64,000 nucleotides of DNA from Odontesthes bonariensis. Lineage: Eukaryota > Chordata > Actinopteri > Atheriniformes > Atherinopsidae. The translations under genes were made by a program, and so were the position numbers. Below are positions 11,801 to 25,165 of the stretch, piece by piece (the stretch's first letter is position 1; each line of letters starts with the position of its first letter). Where the stretch lies: positions 27,575,390 to 27,639,389 of the forward strand of contig NC_134511.1 in the NCBI RefSeq assembly GCF_027942865.1, in the 5' to 3' direction. A model generated the notes under the pieces. It saw only the letters and a program-made list of their open reading frames with translations. It ran no database searches and was not told the origin of the DNA.

Positions 11801-14179
11801 GGTATTTTTATTTTTGTGGAAGCTTCTTGCTTCTTGGAACTCTGTTTATTGCCCTTTTGTTTATTGCAAAACATGATTGTTTGGGTTTAAATCTCAGCAT
11901 TGATCATCTGTGCTTGTCCTGTCTGCATCGAACTTGGTCACCAGTTGTGTGTTACCAAGGGGACATATTTAGCAACAGGGACATCACCGAAAGAGAACAC
12001 TTGGCTGGAGTCACAATATGAGTCTGACAGCTTCCAGGTCTGCTATGCTGGTCTGATAGCTGATCTCATCCCCACATGGTCTGAAAACGTGTTTATCTGA
12101 AATATTTTCTCAGTATTCATGCTCACCATGTTCACCATCTTAGTTTAGTTTTTTTAGCACTGCAGACATCGTAGACTCATTCTTTTTTTTTTTTTATTAT
12201 TGTTACTGATTACTATAACATGATCACTTTTCCTTTTTTAGGTTTTGAAGAAGATTGCAAAGTATATTCAGGAGCAGAATGACAAGATCTACGCACCACG
12301 AGGCCTCCTGCTCACCGACCCCATCGAAAGAGGCCTTCGAGTTGTATCCTACCCCTCCGTGTGAATCCAGACGGTATATATTAAGCATTTATCCGGTTTT
12401 GTTCAGGCAAAACGACAGCAAAAGCCACACAGTTTTTCAATCAAACAACAAAAATGAGTATGTGTAAGAGAGAGGTGTGATGTTCTGAATGTTTCGTTCA
12501 ACTTTAAGTCATTAAACATACCAGGAAATGTGAGTGAAACTGGACCGTGTCTGTAAGTAGAACACGGAGCTTTCACAATTACCCACTAGCTGCGGTGATT
12601 TATAGGTTTGTAAACTCCTCTTAACTGCTGGTGGGTGAATATGAAAGGCAGCAGTCTCTGCAGCTTACAGGAAATCTGATGCTATGAAGGGATACGCTGT
12701 AAAAAAATCAGATAAAAGTTATATGTAATCCATAGCATCTGCGTGAAATCAGCGGGTGCGCCGACATCCTGGCTATCGCAGCGTATGTGTAGGGGGTGAC
12801 TCAACATCGCAATTAATTCCAGCTGGGTGGCAAAAGGAGATTAGGGATAACAAAATATGACTGAAATTGTTCACAGCTGAGCTTTGTTCCCACTCTTGCC
12901 TGTGATTTTATAGTACTGACAGTGATCTGGATTGTTTCTCCGACACCGTCGCGCTGCTGTGCTGACTCTGACACGGGAACACCAGGAGACTGACAGGAGT
13001 CTCTCATCTGAACTGAGCTTTTAACCCTTGAGTCTAGGAGTCATGATTGTATTTGTTACTATCTGATATTGTGGCTGTTTTAGTTCTGCATGTTTATTTT
13101 AAAAATGTACCTTTCCAATTGTGAGTGGTAGAAAGTTTTTTATTTATTTAGTTTATTCTTTCAGTCTTGTTATTCCTCATGTTAAACAAACAGTGCTTGA
13201 ATCAGAGGGCTAACATAGTGTTTAGGCTGCAGGACTATACATCTCCGTTGTTTGTCTCCTGTGTTGGCTCTGGGATAGACCGGTGACCCTGTGCCACTCG
13301 CTCAGTAGCAGCTTGGATAGTCTCCAGACCTCCCGCAAACGGAAAATGAATAACTGATGCAACAGAACACTGGATCAGATCTGAAGATGCTAAAATAGCA
13401 TGATCCAAATGTAAAATCCTTAGAAGTCGTGGCCAACATTAGCAAGCTGTTCAAAGTAAACTTGTTAGCTTTGCTGTTGTTGTGGAGAAAAGAGTAGTCC
13501 GACTCTTCTTGGTCAGCCTCTTGGGGACTTTATTGAACAGTACAACACACACTTTCCATTGGTAATGCCAACTCCCCAGCATCATGACTCAGTACCAGTG
13601 TCGAAGAAGCTACGGTGAAAAATAGAATTGTTTTGCTTGTGATTTAAGAAATATTATGTTCTACTGCTACCGCATATTTAAGCTACAGTCAATGGTGGGT
13701 CACTGAACGTAAGTTGTCAGCCGTCTTTCCATCGAACTGACAAGCAAATGTGATGCAAATTTCTAACACGGTGATTCAGAAAATGGCTGCATGATGTCAT
13801 CAGCAGATGGTTTTTAAAGTGTATGTTCCAAATGGTGTCAGCTGGAAACCAGGAGAGGTCTTCAGGAATTAGTTTTAGGTGGGAACGTTGGGAGCATGTC
13901 CGCGAGTTTTGGACATGTTTATTCTGTGGAAGCAGAAACGGCTGATTGATCATGTTAGTGATGGAAATGTTTCATCATTTGACCCTGGAAGCCAAATGCC
14001 AGAGCTACCAGATCCCCTCACCTTAGAAGTTATTGGATGGTTTGTTATACACATATATGTGTATAAAAAGAGATGATGATAATTTACACTGAATGTAAAC
14101 CTTGCTGCAGCTGCTTTTCCTTAACTTTCTTGGCAAGATTGAGGTGACCATCTTTGAAGACAGAAGCCTGACCAGATAA
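5888..14179 (+). CDS. golga7: Golgin A7 (GCP16), Ras palmitoyltransferase cofactor; 5 coding exons
   Basis: Joined coding exons 5888-5896, 7445-7570, 10423-10575, 12242-12343 and 14138-14179 give a predicted 143-residue protein; human GOLGA7 has 137. All introns are GT-AG and phase 0. Diagnostic stretches are KVFIQRDY and CQFQTKFP (exon 2), [11 protein letters not shown] and GCLACLTAY...[11 protein letters not shown] (exon 3), IQEQN and [13 protein letters not shown] (exon 4), and a short tail [13 protein letters not shown] (exon 5). Family knowledge: the protein is palmitoylated on cysteines like those in CLAC, sits on the Golgi, and binds DHHC9 to palmitoylate H- and N-Ras. The N-terminus MAETHSLQD follows the fish golga7 style. 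A golga7b paralogue would carry a longer Ser/Gly-rich C-terminus, absent here. The start is the ATG 9 bp before the first donor. Confidence 0.93.
7445..7570 (+). CDS. golga7: golga7 coding exon 2
   Basis: 42 codons between a 'ttcaacag' acceptor and a 'gtagga' donor. It encodes the start of the conserved domain, including [12 protein letters not shown] and [14 protein letters not shown]. Confidence 0.93.
7990..8840 (+). pseudogene. Penelope-like element fragment with GIY-YIG endonuclease
   Basis: This segment of golga7 intron 2 encodes, in two plus frames, the C-terminal part of a Penelope-like element: [35 protein letters not shown], then (other frame) [15 protein letters not shown] and [18 protein letters not shown]. 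In this family that order is the RT thumb followed by a GIY-YIG nuclease. The Y-I-G motif reads Y-G-G here. A frameshift falls at 8300-8325, inside a short GTGCA tandem duplication, so replication slippage may have caused it. The frame stops at 8552-8554, but recognisable 3' sequence continues to about 8840. It is a dead, 5'-truncated copy in the sense orientation of the host gene. The left boundary is approximate. Confidence 0.75.
10423..10575 (+). CDS. golga7: golga7 coding exon 3
   Basis: 51 codons between a 'tatatttcag' acceptor and a 'gtggga' donor. It carries [19 protein letters not shown] and the Cys-rich [14 protein letters not shown] segment, whose cysteines match the palmitoylated ones of the family. 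Confidence 0.95.
10722..10845 (+). repeat. L2-like repeat fragment in golga7 intron 3
   Basis: The phrase 'gcatgttctccccgtgtatg' followed by 'ggcttcctcccaccgcc', 'aaacatgcatgtcag' and 'gtgactctaaattgac' is a familiar degenerate block in fish LINE-derived repeats. The copy is short and truncated at both ends. Confidence 0.6.
12242..12343 (+). CDS. golga7: golga7 coding exon 4
   Basis: 34 codons following a long T-rich tract and 'ttag' acceptor. They encode [19 protein letters not shown] and [15 protein letters not shown]. The donor is 'gtatcc'. If unspliced, the frame would run five more codons (VSYPSV-type tail counting the junction) to a stop, giving a truncated C-terminus. Confidence 0.93.
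13240..13365 (+). repeat. L2-like repeat fragment in golga7 intron 4
   Basis: The sequence 'gggatagaccggtgaccctg' followed by 'agcttggatagtctccag' resembles the downstream half of the same fish repeat family seen at 10722-10845 (the part reading 'gacagactggcgacc...tgggataggctccag' in common copies). It is heavily decayed. Confidence 0.5.
14138..14179 (+). CDS. golga7: golga7 terminal coding exon 5
   Basis: 13 codons plus TAA following the acceptor 'ttggcaag'. Joined in phase 0 to ...GLRV it yields [13 protein letters not shown], matching the family's short conserved C-terminus (IEITIYEDR in mammals). Conservation and correct phase make this small exon convincing. Confidence 0.88.
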   Translation: MEVTIFEDRSLTR

Positions 14180-16816
14180 AAGCTGACATGGTGAGTTGAT
14201 CCCAACAAAGACCGACACATTGCTGCTAGCACAGATATAATGCTAAAACACAATGTGTATTTTTAAATGGGAAACACAAGAATTTCTGGGAAGCACCACA
14301 AGGAAAAGGGCTGGTGATAAAGAGCGAAAAAACTTGTCTCAGGCAGAATCCCTCCTCCACTATCAAACACAAGCACCACATCAAAGTTTCAAGCTTTTTG
14401 TCAGGGATTAATATTAGTTGGCTACTTCTCCTCCAAGAGGGCTTTATCTCAAAGAATTTGAAGGATTAATCGGCTTACGCACCGAGATTTCCGTCTGAAA
14501 CACGAGCCGAGCCGAGTAACTTATCCAAAAAGTGACAGTGTCTTTTCCTCACAGTAGTGCTTTGTCTTTAGTTACAAGTTCTAAAGTAGCTGCTCTCAGA
14601 GAATTATCTCATTTAGTTAAAAGCTGTTTCCTTGTTGACTTTGATGGTCGATGGTCTTGTTTGAGACTGGTGGAAGAGGGGCTTCAGTTGGAAATTACAG
14701 TTGGCGGCCCCAGGTGTTAATGGCCGACCTGTAATATCTACCCAAAGTGGTGTGTAATCCTTTTTTTCTTTTTTCTACAACCTGAGTTTATCATACTTGA
14801 AATGAAAACTATGTGATGAAGCAAGTTACCAACAGCACATCGCTTAAGTTTTAAAAAAGAGACAATTTCAGGAAATGCATCCCAACAACACAAAAGTTTC
14901 TCGCCTTCGTTCCGCTGTTGTGAAATCAGCTTCATCAGGATCATTCCTCAGCGGTATCCCAAGACACAATTTGTTTGCTGAAAATCCTGAGATCTTTTGA
15001 GACCGCACAGTATGATCGTCAACCACAGATGGCTTTTAAATATCCACAGATCTTCCACACTTCACAACAGGGGCCTCAAGAGCACAACTCATCCCATAAA
15101 TTGTTTCAATCTCTGTTACAATAAATCCCTTTCTGCGTCTCGCGTGTGCAGAACAAGACGACAAAGCGGGGCTCAAATCATACTGAAAAGTACTTTGTGT
15201 TCGCTGTACTGTAGCATACGCACCACCATCAGACAAAGGAAGACATCCCCTGTACATACATTACAAGGGGTTTGTTTTGTTTGGCAACATTTCGGAGCCC
15301 ATAGACCCATGTGGTTGGATATACCACTGGCCTACTACCGCACAGATGCATACAGGAATTAATCTACTCATTTGAAACTCCTTCTGAGGGCCTCAATGCA
15401 TACACATGTCCTGGAGGAATGTAAACACAGGATTTTTATAAGTAGCTGCTGATAGAGGGGTGCTTTGGATCTTTGCCACAGTCAAAGGCAGGGTAAGGCA
15501 CAGCCAGCAACCAGACTGAGAGGGTGCACACCACAACCATTTCTCCTGCCAGCATCTTTTCTCTGTCTCCTCCAGGCTTTGACTGATACTTCCATGCATA
15601 AAACAGAGAAATTCAATATAATATTTGCGCATCTGTTAAAAGATTGCCCTAAATGCTCCCAATTGGAACTGCTGTAAATTAGAAAAGATGAATAAAAAAA
15701 CTTCTTGTTGGCCTCTGGCTGCTCTTGAACAAGTAAAGCCTTCCCCTCTGTCCTCTTTGTGTCGGAAGTCCTAGCAGGCTAAAGCAGGATTCTTGGTTCC
15801 TGAGCGCCTGCCCGGTGTGGGGCTGAAGAGCGTTGATGGATTTGCCTCTGGTGGGATTTCTGCACTGGATAGAAAAACAGACTGTCTGTACAGCTCCTGA
15901 TTGCCAAGCATCTATTCAGAGGCAGATGGTGCCAAGTCAGTGTCCTGTCAGCCTTTACAAAAGACACTCATACCCATGATGATGTGTTATTTGTGCAAAC
16001 TGGCTGCCTGCACAGCTTACCACAAAACTTGTCAAGTTAGGCTGCACATGTGAGAGTATCGGTGTCTCGGTGGAGAATGTTGGACAAGGTGAGGGCATAA
16101 TGATATTCATCATTACTCTGTTCTTTTTATTGAATGAAGTTAATCTCTCCTCACCATTGAAGATTATATTTTACAGGCCGAACTAAAAGATGATTTTTCA
16201 CTTGAGTGTCAGTTCTTGAATTACTATTAATACAGAGGATTGTAAATCAAACTGAGAACATTTGCTCAGCCCTTTGTTCAAAATGTATTCATACATGCAT
16301 GAAATCTTATGATAGAGTTGCTTTACGCAACGGTTTGTGTTAGCCGTGCCAGCTCTTTCTGTGCCCTGCATCGGGAGGCAGCAAACACATGTTTAAATGC
16401 AACGTCAATGTCAGTCCACTCAGATCGTGGCTGTAATCACACATGAACACCAAAGAATGTCTTGAGGAGAAGCAGGGAACTGGCTCCGAACTCGTTGGAC
16501 GCATTTGAGAGAACGAGAACAATTTATGCATATATTTGGAAAAGTTTTAGTTCAGGTTGACGCACAGAATTAAGCAATTTTGAATATCAGTTGAGACCAG
16601 CATTTTATGGGAATAGCGATGAAAGCACTTTATATGTCGGATTGAATGAACTCTTCAAATGAGAAGTAATAAACACATGCATCAGTCATGAAAATAAATA
16701 TATAGGTTTAGGATCACCTCAGTTAATTGTCAGAACTGTTAGATTGAAAGCATTTCGGGTATCAGTCAAACTGTCACAGATAAAACATAATGTCATTGTG
16801 TTATCTGATGTGTTGT
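14180..16816 (+). other. golga7: Probable golga7 3' UTR followed by intergenic DNA
   Basis: No coding exon follows. An AATAAA-type poly(A) signal lies near 15688 and another near 19653. The first would give a 3' UTR of about 1.5 kb, but the true end cannot be set from sequence alone. No other structured element was recognised. Confidence 0.4.
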
Positions 16817-17152
16817 CAGACATCCCAAGTCTCCCGGAAGTTCCGGGAGTCTCCCTGATATTGATAGTTAATCACGGATGCCCGCAAGTCGGATAAAATA
16901 TCCCGGATTTTAAACTATGCGAGGGAGTGTTTTTTTTTGTTGTTGTTGTTTTTTTCAATGCGAGTGAGAGCGTGCAGGCAACACAATAACTCGTGCACCA
17001 TGCGCGTTTGGACTGCACAGGCACGAGAGAGAGAGGGGTGTGGGGAGAGGTTGCTTGTGAAACCTGTGCGTATCTGTCCCAAGCGATGCTCTGTTCAACG
17101 GGGGTTCGAGAAGCATCTCCCTGAAATGAGTTTTTGGAACTTGGGATGTCCG
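16817..17152. mobile_element. hAT-like MITE, about 336 bp
   Basis: The ends are inverted repeats of 'cagacatcccaag' (right end has one mismatch). Inside the left end is a 'ctcccggaagttccgggagt' palindrome, and it shares no coding sequence with a transposase. A GTGTTGT word flanks both sides, but offsets prevent a clean 8-bp target duplication. The hAT assignment is inferred from the CAG-type termini and the possible long duplication. Confidence 0.5.
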
Positions 17153-20100
17153 TGTTGTTGTTCATCAAAGGTTCTTGTTATTCCCTGATAGTAAAACTGT
17201 AGGATTAAAAGATGACGTACTCTCCCTTTGCAATGACTTTAATTTCATGTTCAATATTTTTAAAAGTCCTACTGACGTAACTCTGCAAATAGTTAGCTTC
17301 TGTTATACAACCAGAAAGCCTATTTTTCTTTTTTGCTAGCGAGTTTCGTCCCACATGAAACTTTTAGGCTTTTTCAATAGAAAGTATTTGTTACTAATAT
17401 GTTTATTCAGACATACAGTGACAGAGCAACTTTTACACACTGCTAACACTAACATCACTAGCTAATATGTGCTTGCTGGCTAATAGTGGTAGCTGTTGTT
17501 GAGCTTGCTAGCTTAATATGTTGTACAGAACGGGTGATTTGATAACTTTGTAGCTCCATACTTAAGGCCAGTTGTAGCTTTTGTAGGTTTGAAACAAGAG
17601 TTCCTTGTTAGTTACTCATATCATTTTCTTTCCATGACAAGGATTTACTCAATGCTCACTCAGTCATGTCACTGAATAATTCTCCTGTTTCTGCTGCAGC
17701 TGTTTGGCTGAGCAAAGCCGCGGGGTCTGCAGCAGCTCAGAAACAAAGCCCACCTTCCGGAGGACCTCCCAGACCGGCGCCCTTAATACTGCGTCTCAAC
17801 AATCTATTCCTGTCCACCAACTATCATTTGCATGTCTCATTCAGAGCATCATTTGTGACCAAGTTTGAGATTGTGTTCCTGAGACTTGATTAAATGTTTG
17901 AGCTTTATTTGTGACTTTCTGTGCCCACGTTTTAGTTGAGGGTCATGTAATTGTATTTATCTGATAGAAATATAGAACAAGGTCTTGGATAGATTAACTC
18001 ATTGATTTACTGACATTCTTCAACCCATTTGATATTGGATGAAAAGTATTTGTGATATTGGGAACTTTTGTATATTCCTTTTCTTGTCGGACTCTTGTTT
18101 TTGAGTTTTAAAGCTGACACATAGGGTAACTTATTTTTTATGAAAGGTTTTGGAACTCCCCGACGTCTGAAGTTTAAGTGAATATTTTGTCTGAACCGAG
18201 GAAATAAATTAGTCATGTAAAGAGGAACTGTGGTTATTAGCAGATTTGTTACACATTTTGTAGCTCACGGTTTGCTTTATTCCTATTGTTTTTCCTATTT
18301 TTTTTGCAAAGGTGTTTGCCAGTTTATCACTTTTTATTTTTTGCTTGCATCCCTAATTAGATGTAACCTTCTGATTTCCATTACCTAACAGTCCAAAACA
18401 AATTTTGATAATATTGTATGTATTTAATTTCTATGCAGTGATTTAAGATTTTAATTTTTCTCTTTTTGTAATTAGCATGTTAAACTGTAAATACTGCTCC
18501 TTGATTCATGGTTATCTTTATCTTGAGTCTGTGCTATACATCATGTTTGGTGATTACTGTGCTAATAATTTATGTAAAGATCATATATTCGTATATTGTG
18601 AGACTACCTTTGACAGAAGTATTAAAAGTGCTCTTGTTAGCTGACAGTGCCTGGATTGTCTTTGAATGTTGCCTTAATTTAAATTTAAAGGCCCGGTCAC
18701 ACCAGGAATCAAATAGCAATGTTTTACTTTGATTCATTTAAGTTTAATCGCTGTGATTACCACACAGTATATCCACACTAATCTTTCACAATCAGGTTCA
18801 ACTTGAGCATTTCAAAATGTTTATTCGCCTACAACGAGCTCTGTTCTGTTGCTGGTCGTGAGCTTAAATTGAGTCATTGAGAGCTTGAAAAGTTGGTTAC
18901 TCTTAAAAGTACGAGGACTCAGAAGCTTGTAATGTAGGTGTACCTGATATAAGGGAAAAACAAAGGAAAACTTCCCCAATTTCATAATTGGTCTTACAAA
19001 TTCTGTGAAATGTCCATAATTTGTTTGTTTAACCCTGTTGGATTGAAGTAAACATTTTAAATAAGATGTGAAAAGCTTGTTTGGTTTTCTTTCATTCTCA
19101 TTTGTCGTAGCCAGACTTCTTAATCTGTACCGCAGCCTCGCTCGTTGTGTGAGCCATGTGTACCTGTACTTGGTGTGATGATCGTGAAATTTGTTTGGAG
19201 GATTCGCACATTTTCACTGCACATAAAAATGTGTTTGGAGGGGAATAACCCAAAAGATTAATTGTTCTGGACCACTTTCTGCTGTGAACAGGCCTGAACA
19301 GGAAGACCAGATGTCAGTCTTGTTTTGTTTAGTGAAACTAAAATCCACTGACTGTAAAACAAAAGAACCTCAGTTTGTTATTGAAACCTTCATAATCTGC
19401 AGTACAAACAATACAGCTGCTCATGCTAAGCTTCAGCCGTCTCAGATGTTTAAAAGAATGTGGTCAGATGGAAGCATATTGAAATAACGACATGTACTGC
19501 TAGAGATTTTTGAATGATATAGCTACTGAATCAACACATATCTTGATGTCTTGTCTTTGTTTGACTTAGGTTTTTGTTCATCTTAACTCCAGTTAAAATT
19601 TTTCTATGTTCCTTGAAATCCAAATGTATCGTTAATCTTAAAGCTGTATGCTAATAAAGATGTAAATATTTAACGCTTTCCTGCCCCTGGTCTTATGTGG
19701 TGCTCAGTCAGAAACTGGTCCTTCATTTTTATATTGTCTCTCCACATCACTGCTGACCACACTAAAGGCTGGACAGCCAACTGAGTGCAGGACGCTACTT
19801 CAGACTAATGATTTAGCGTAAGGTCTCAAGCTCAGGATTTTAGTTGATCTGTCTTCGAAGTTGGACTTACTTGTTAGAGCAACATATTGCATTAACGGGC
19901 AGATAAATCAATAAAACCGACATCTAACACATAGTCATTTTGCTTTATAGCTGAACATTCTGGCTTTGAAAAACAAACCTCAAGAAATTGAAACAAAAGT
20001 CCTCCGATTAATGCCCTTTAAGGGATGCTGAAGTTTGTATCCTGTTATTTTTTATCAGGTTTGTTGTGGTGCAATTCTTTCTCATAATTTTAATAATGGA

Positions 20101-23100
20101 TTTATTGGTGCTATGAGGAATGTAAAAAATAAAAACAGTTATTCTCATATTTGTTTCTGTTTATTTGCATAGTATGAACCCAAAATGTGTAATGTTTTGT
20201 CTTGTCAACTCCATTGAATTTTTTTAATATAAATCCAGTTTTTTCTTAAGGTTCCCACATGTGGTCATCGTCACGTTTTTTGCTTATTAAATCTTCGCAT
20301 ATTTCTTTGTTTGGAACAGGTCAGGTATGCAGGCCAGTTAAGACTGTACCCTCTTATTCCTCAGCAATGCCTTTGTAATGTGTACAAAATGTGATTTTGT
20401 ATTGTTCTGTTGAAAAATGTATGCATGTCACTGCATGTGGTCTTTAAGACAGCGTATGTTGCTTTTCTGCATTATTGTGGGTGACTTGTTGCTGATAGCA
20501 GTCTGGGTGGTTCTTTTTGCCTTTTTTGCCTCCATTTAAAACAAAATTGATCTGGAATACTGATTGGTCTGACCACAATACACCTTTCCACTATGTGAAA
20601 GTCCATCCCAGATGCCTCTGAACCCAGAGAAGTTGACTATGGGCAAGGTAAATATAAAGATTCTTTTTTGCACAGTAAAGTTTTAAGTGACATTTGTGAA
20701 GGTAACTCTGTAATCGTAATATTATGTTTGACAAAGGTTTCCTACAGTAATCCCTTGTCCATGTGGTTCTATCAGCTATTGAAGAATGACGGTTCGACTG
20801 ACGCAATGCCGTCTGAGGGATCAGAGATCACGGGTGGCTTGTACTCGTTTAGTCACTGAAATATATGAAAATAATATTTTGCACTGTAGAGGCACAAATA
20901 TACAAATTCAACATATTTGCTCCTCAAAGACTCAGCCTTTCATGGAAGCTGCTTCTGTGCCAAACCATGATTACAATCACCTGCTGACATCTCCTGTTTC
21001 TGGTTGGGTTTTTTTCATCTCAATAGTAGTAATAGTATATTTAGTATAATAGTATATCTTAATATCCCCCATAAGACCTTTTTTATGTGTTGTTGGCCTA
21101 GAAAACAAGAAACTGATATATCAACAAGTAAATGTAAGTTGACAAGACAAAACATGAAATATGATGGGCTCATAAGTGTCTGCAATGAAATGAAAATCAA
21201 CGTAAATGTAAGAATTGTTGTGTGGCACAAACATACTGGTTCGTATTTTATTAGAACCAGTGTTTTGACTGAACTACAGAGGAAAAGAGCCTGAGTGGTC
21301 TGATTGAGGCAAGTATAAACAGAAGATATAAAGCCAGATGAGAGAATGCCAATCAGTTCACAGCGGTGTGTCTGAGGCACATAGTGTCTGGCTGCATTCG
21401 AACCCATTCCTCATCATGCCTACATGCTGCTCACCCGTGACCATATTGCTACAATTTGTACAGACTAGCTTGTGTTATCTTCCAAACACCTTGTGTTTGT
21501 ATGATTTCAGCAACCCTGTCAGGATGTTTATTTTGTTCTCCTTCTGAACTATTTGATGTTTACACTGTATTCCTCATATTTGCACCCACGGATTACTTAC
21601 TTTGTCAGCTGTCTGTGTGTTCTGTTATAGACAGCTATTAGCAGGATTCTTGCTGTACTGTTAAAATTACTGCATTCCTCTTTATCTTGGCATTGCTGCA
21701 TCCTCTTTCACAAGGTTTTTATTTTCACAATTTGTGCGTGTTCCACCTCATTACAGCTTTTGTATTTCTTTATTTGTCTTGTAAAAAGAACCCAGTAAAA
21801 ACCTGCAACCTGAACCTGGAACACAGAGGCTCATGGTTTTGTAAGCCTGCAGAATCCTGACCTCTTGAGAATCAACTGTCAAAATTTCACATGAGGTTTT
21901 GTCTGTCCCAAAGCAGGACACAAATCAAATGTTACGCCACTGTGTAAATGTAGCCAAGCTATACATACGCACAGTTTTTAATCTTTTCCTTCAAAGGTTT
22001 TCTCTCATTAGGGGTCCCATGGCATCTTGAAAGAGAAAATAGACGGACTTGATACATCATCCTGAAAATGATTTATGTTACCAGGAATACAATGTATGCA
22101 TTCACTGCAATAAACTGTGGTTTTCCAGCTGCACAGAAATACTGAGTGAGACAGAGCACAGGGTACCATTTGTTACTTTCATGAGGTTAAAATGCATACC
22201 AGAAAAGGTCTTGAAAGTAGCCCCGCAGAACTAAATGATTTTCTGTTGGCCACAGACATACAGTTTAAAACATGATCAGAGCTTAAAGTGGTCTTGCAGA
22301 ACAATATGTCGCATTTCTGAAACCATCTGGTCTAAACTGTAACTCTTTTGGAGGCTAAAATAAAAAATTCTTAAACCCCTTAAATCTCACAGTTTTATTA
22401 CATAGAAAACAAATTTTACACCCTTTTGGAAATATACTAAAGACTAGTTTGTGCAGTTTTATAACCAAAGTGTCATAAATAAAGGAATTTTCCATGACAA
22501 GACTCAGGAAGGCCCAGAAAAAGGTAACAATTCATGTAGCCGTTTCTACATTTCAAATAACACAAAGAATCAGCAGCTTTTCGTTTACTAGATAACAAAT
22601 TTCAGAAATGTTTATAGATTTCTGTTAGCCATTTCATATATAAAAAAAGCACAAACTAAAAACATTAACCATCACAGATGTACAATTTAATTTAATGCAG
22701 CAGTGTTTAGCACAATTTCAAGCTGAGAGAAAAGAGGGAAAAGACCTCGAGTTTATTCTGATACATGAATAGAATAGGTGAATCAACTAATTATTTATCA
22801 CATTTAACCATTTTCACTGTCAAAGGCAGCTAAAAGGCTAATAACTAAAATTAACTAAATTAAAGTTAGCTGAAAGAGCTCGCTACATGCTAAAAATTGT
22901 TGGCTAAGAAGTTTGATGTTCAATGTATTTGAATAGTAAAGGCACAAAGATGGCATATACTACAAGTAAGTGATTATAAATACATTACTTTATTTAGTAG
23001 GTTTAATTCAATTTTTCATAATTTTGCCTTTTAGTTTTGTTTCTAAGTACTGTTCACTTCCTGGTTGAGGATAGTGCTCTCAAAAACGTGCGCACCTGAA

Positions 23101-25090
23101 TGCCTCTTACTCCACCAGGTGTTGGTATCGTGGACTGAAATAAGCAGGATTTTGAAAATGGGGAGAGGGAAATAATGTGTTTTTATATGTGCTCTGCTTT
23201 CAAAGCATGTCATAGAAAAACTCAAGCCTTGATTGTTGTAGTTATTGTGTATATTTTAGGTCCTTAGGTATAATTTGTTGATTAAGATACATTAGCTTTA
23301 ATTGTTCATTTGACTTTTTCTTTGTTATTAGCAAAATAGTTTACCTGCAAGTATTTAAAGACGGTGTGTAATTGCAGTTCTGAACTCCTAGAACTACTAG
23401 TAGATATCCTGATCAGCCAGGGTTTTACCTCTTAACTTAAAAGTGCTACCAGTATCCTGTTGACTTGAGACAATGGCTCATGATCACCACATGCAATGTC
23501 TAACTTTAGCTTTCTTATGGTAGCTACCTGGGCGTAGTTTCCCCTCTAATGTTTTACAATTGCAGTATTTCATTTTTTTAGGGCAACTTGTCAGTTGGTA
23601 ATGTTATCCTGTCATCAAATGTTATGTATGTATTCTCATTTTTGGGGTGCAAAACTATTTAAAATCTGCCATGTTTGATGTGCCTGACAACGGTGGTTCC
23701 TCCAAAACATGCTTAGGGAGTTCTAGGAGTTTGCTGCATTCTCAAACCAGATATCTGTTTAAATGCAATTGTGTAAAATCGCACTGAGTGACCACATTTG
23801 GTGAGTGTTAAAAATTAAATGGGTGCTGCACCTCTTCTCACAGGTCTGTGGGTGTAAGGTTGAGAGCCACACAAGTGAGGTACTGCTCAGTGAGAAAAGG
23901 GGATCAAAGTGTTTAACTTCTGACTTTGCTTTTTCTACAGAGTTGTGTACAGTTGTTGTCCATTTCATCCAAACACCATTGGATAGATGGGGAAATTTCT
24001 TCTCTAACTTTTCGGTTGCTGCATAAAGCAAGTAAACACCATAAAACACAGCAAACTACACGAATCTCACGGCATGTAGAATCTCTCATAAAAACAAAAT
24101 GACACACAACCACAGAGTGTTAGCCATCAGCTCATTCCTTTATGTGTGAATACAGCCTTCACAGGGGACACTTATATTTGAATAAACCTGTAATATACAG
24201 TCTGTGGTGACTCCTCTCAGCTTTAACTGCGAGTCCATAAATTCCCCAAGCAGAGAAATATCTGGCCTTACTCCAACACCCGCGCTCTCCTGCAGAGAAA
24301 GCAGCCCTGATTCAAAGAGCTTACGCTCTTAGCTTGAAATGACTGTACTTATGATAGCCGTAATTTATCGGCTTATGGTTTATTGAATGTACTCTGGCAC
24401 AGAAAGCATAATTGGAGTTTACAGTAAACATCCCTCCCATTTGCTCGCTGGCTTTGAAATGAGATCTGTCTGTGGCAGATGGGAAAAAACGATTGTAATC
24501 TTTGAGGATGTTTCGCCCCATTGTTTCAGCAATGCAGCTGTGGCTCACAGTGTTTATGTGGCTTTTCTTTCCACACTGCAGAAACATGAAGTTCACGTGA
24601 TGTAAATTAGAAACCACACTTGACCTGTGGGGTAGACTGCATTGCTCTGTGACAGACAGGTGATCTCACACTAGATTCCTCTCACAAAGTACATACTGGA
24701 ATGAACACGAACATCATAAAATCTGAAAATGTAAGTCTTTATTAACAGAGAAATGTTGTAATATCAGGTTGAAGCCACAGGAGGTCAGTGTTGAACCACT
24801 ATTCAAGTTCCTGTTTTAGAGACCTTGGGTTAGTTGTCATGGCTCCTGAGAGAATTGTGAAAAATCTGCCTACTATCTTCCAACTTTTCTCCATTTATAA
24901 ATAAAATACATTTCACTTACTGTCCTCCTCTTTCCCCCTTGAATCCCTTCTGCAGCTGCTGATCATTTTTGAAAAAAAACTACATTGTTATTATTTTTTT
25001 AAAATCCTTTTTGCTCCTCTGTACAAGTCACTGAACTCCTACTGGTCAAAGTAATCATAATTAGCTTGTTTCACCCTAATCAGTTCAATC
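17153..25090. other. Intergenic DNA, no gene recognised
   Basis: About 8 kb of AT-rich sequence. Both strands were scanned for conserved protein stretches and none was recognised. Open frames are all under about 130 codons and of low-complexity or random composition. Confidence 0.5.
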
Positions 25091-25165
25091 AATTTAAGTG
25101 CCTTGAGATGACATTTGTTGTAATTTGGCGCTATATAAATAAACTGAATTGAATTGAATTGAATC
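25091..25165 (+). repeat. LINE-type 3' tail (TTGAA)n
   Basis: The segment reads 'aagtgccttgagatgac', then 'ggcgctatataaataaact', and ends in tandem GAATT/TTGAA units. It is a plus-strand copy of the tail found in reverse at 2269-2340. It appears to be a very short 5'-truncated insertion. Confidence 0.7.

Noticed and set aside
17666..17893. GC-richer open frame preceded by a good acceptor (ctgctgcag), a possible alternative golga7 last exon
   Set aside because: Joined in phase 0 to exon 4 it would stop after three codons, and the encoded text matches no known golga7 tail. The exon at 14138-14179 fits far better.
21015..21407. 130-codon minus-strand open frame
   Set aside because: Low-complexity hydrophobic text, no family resemblance, no splice context, and a plus-strand frame overlaps it.
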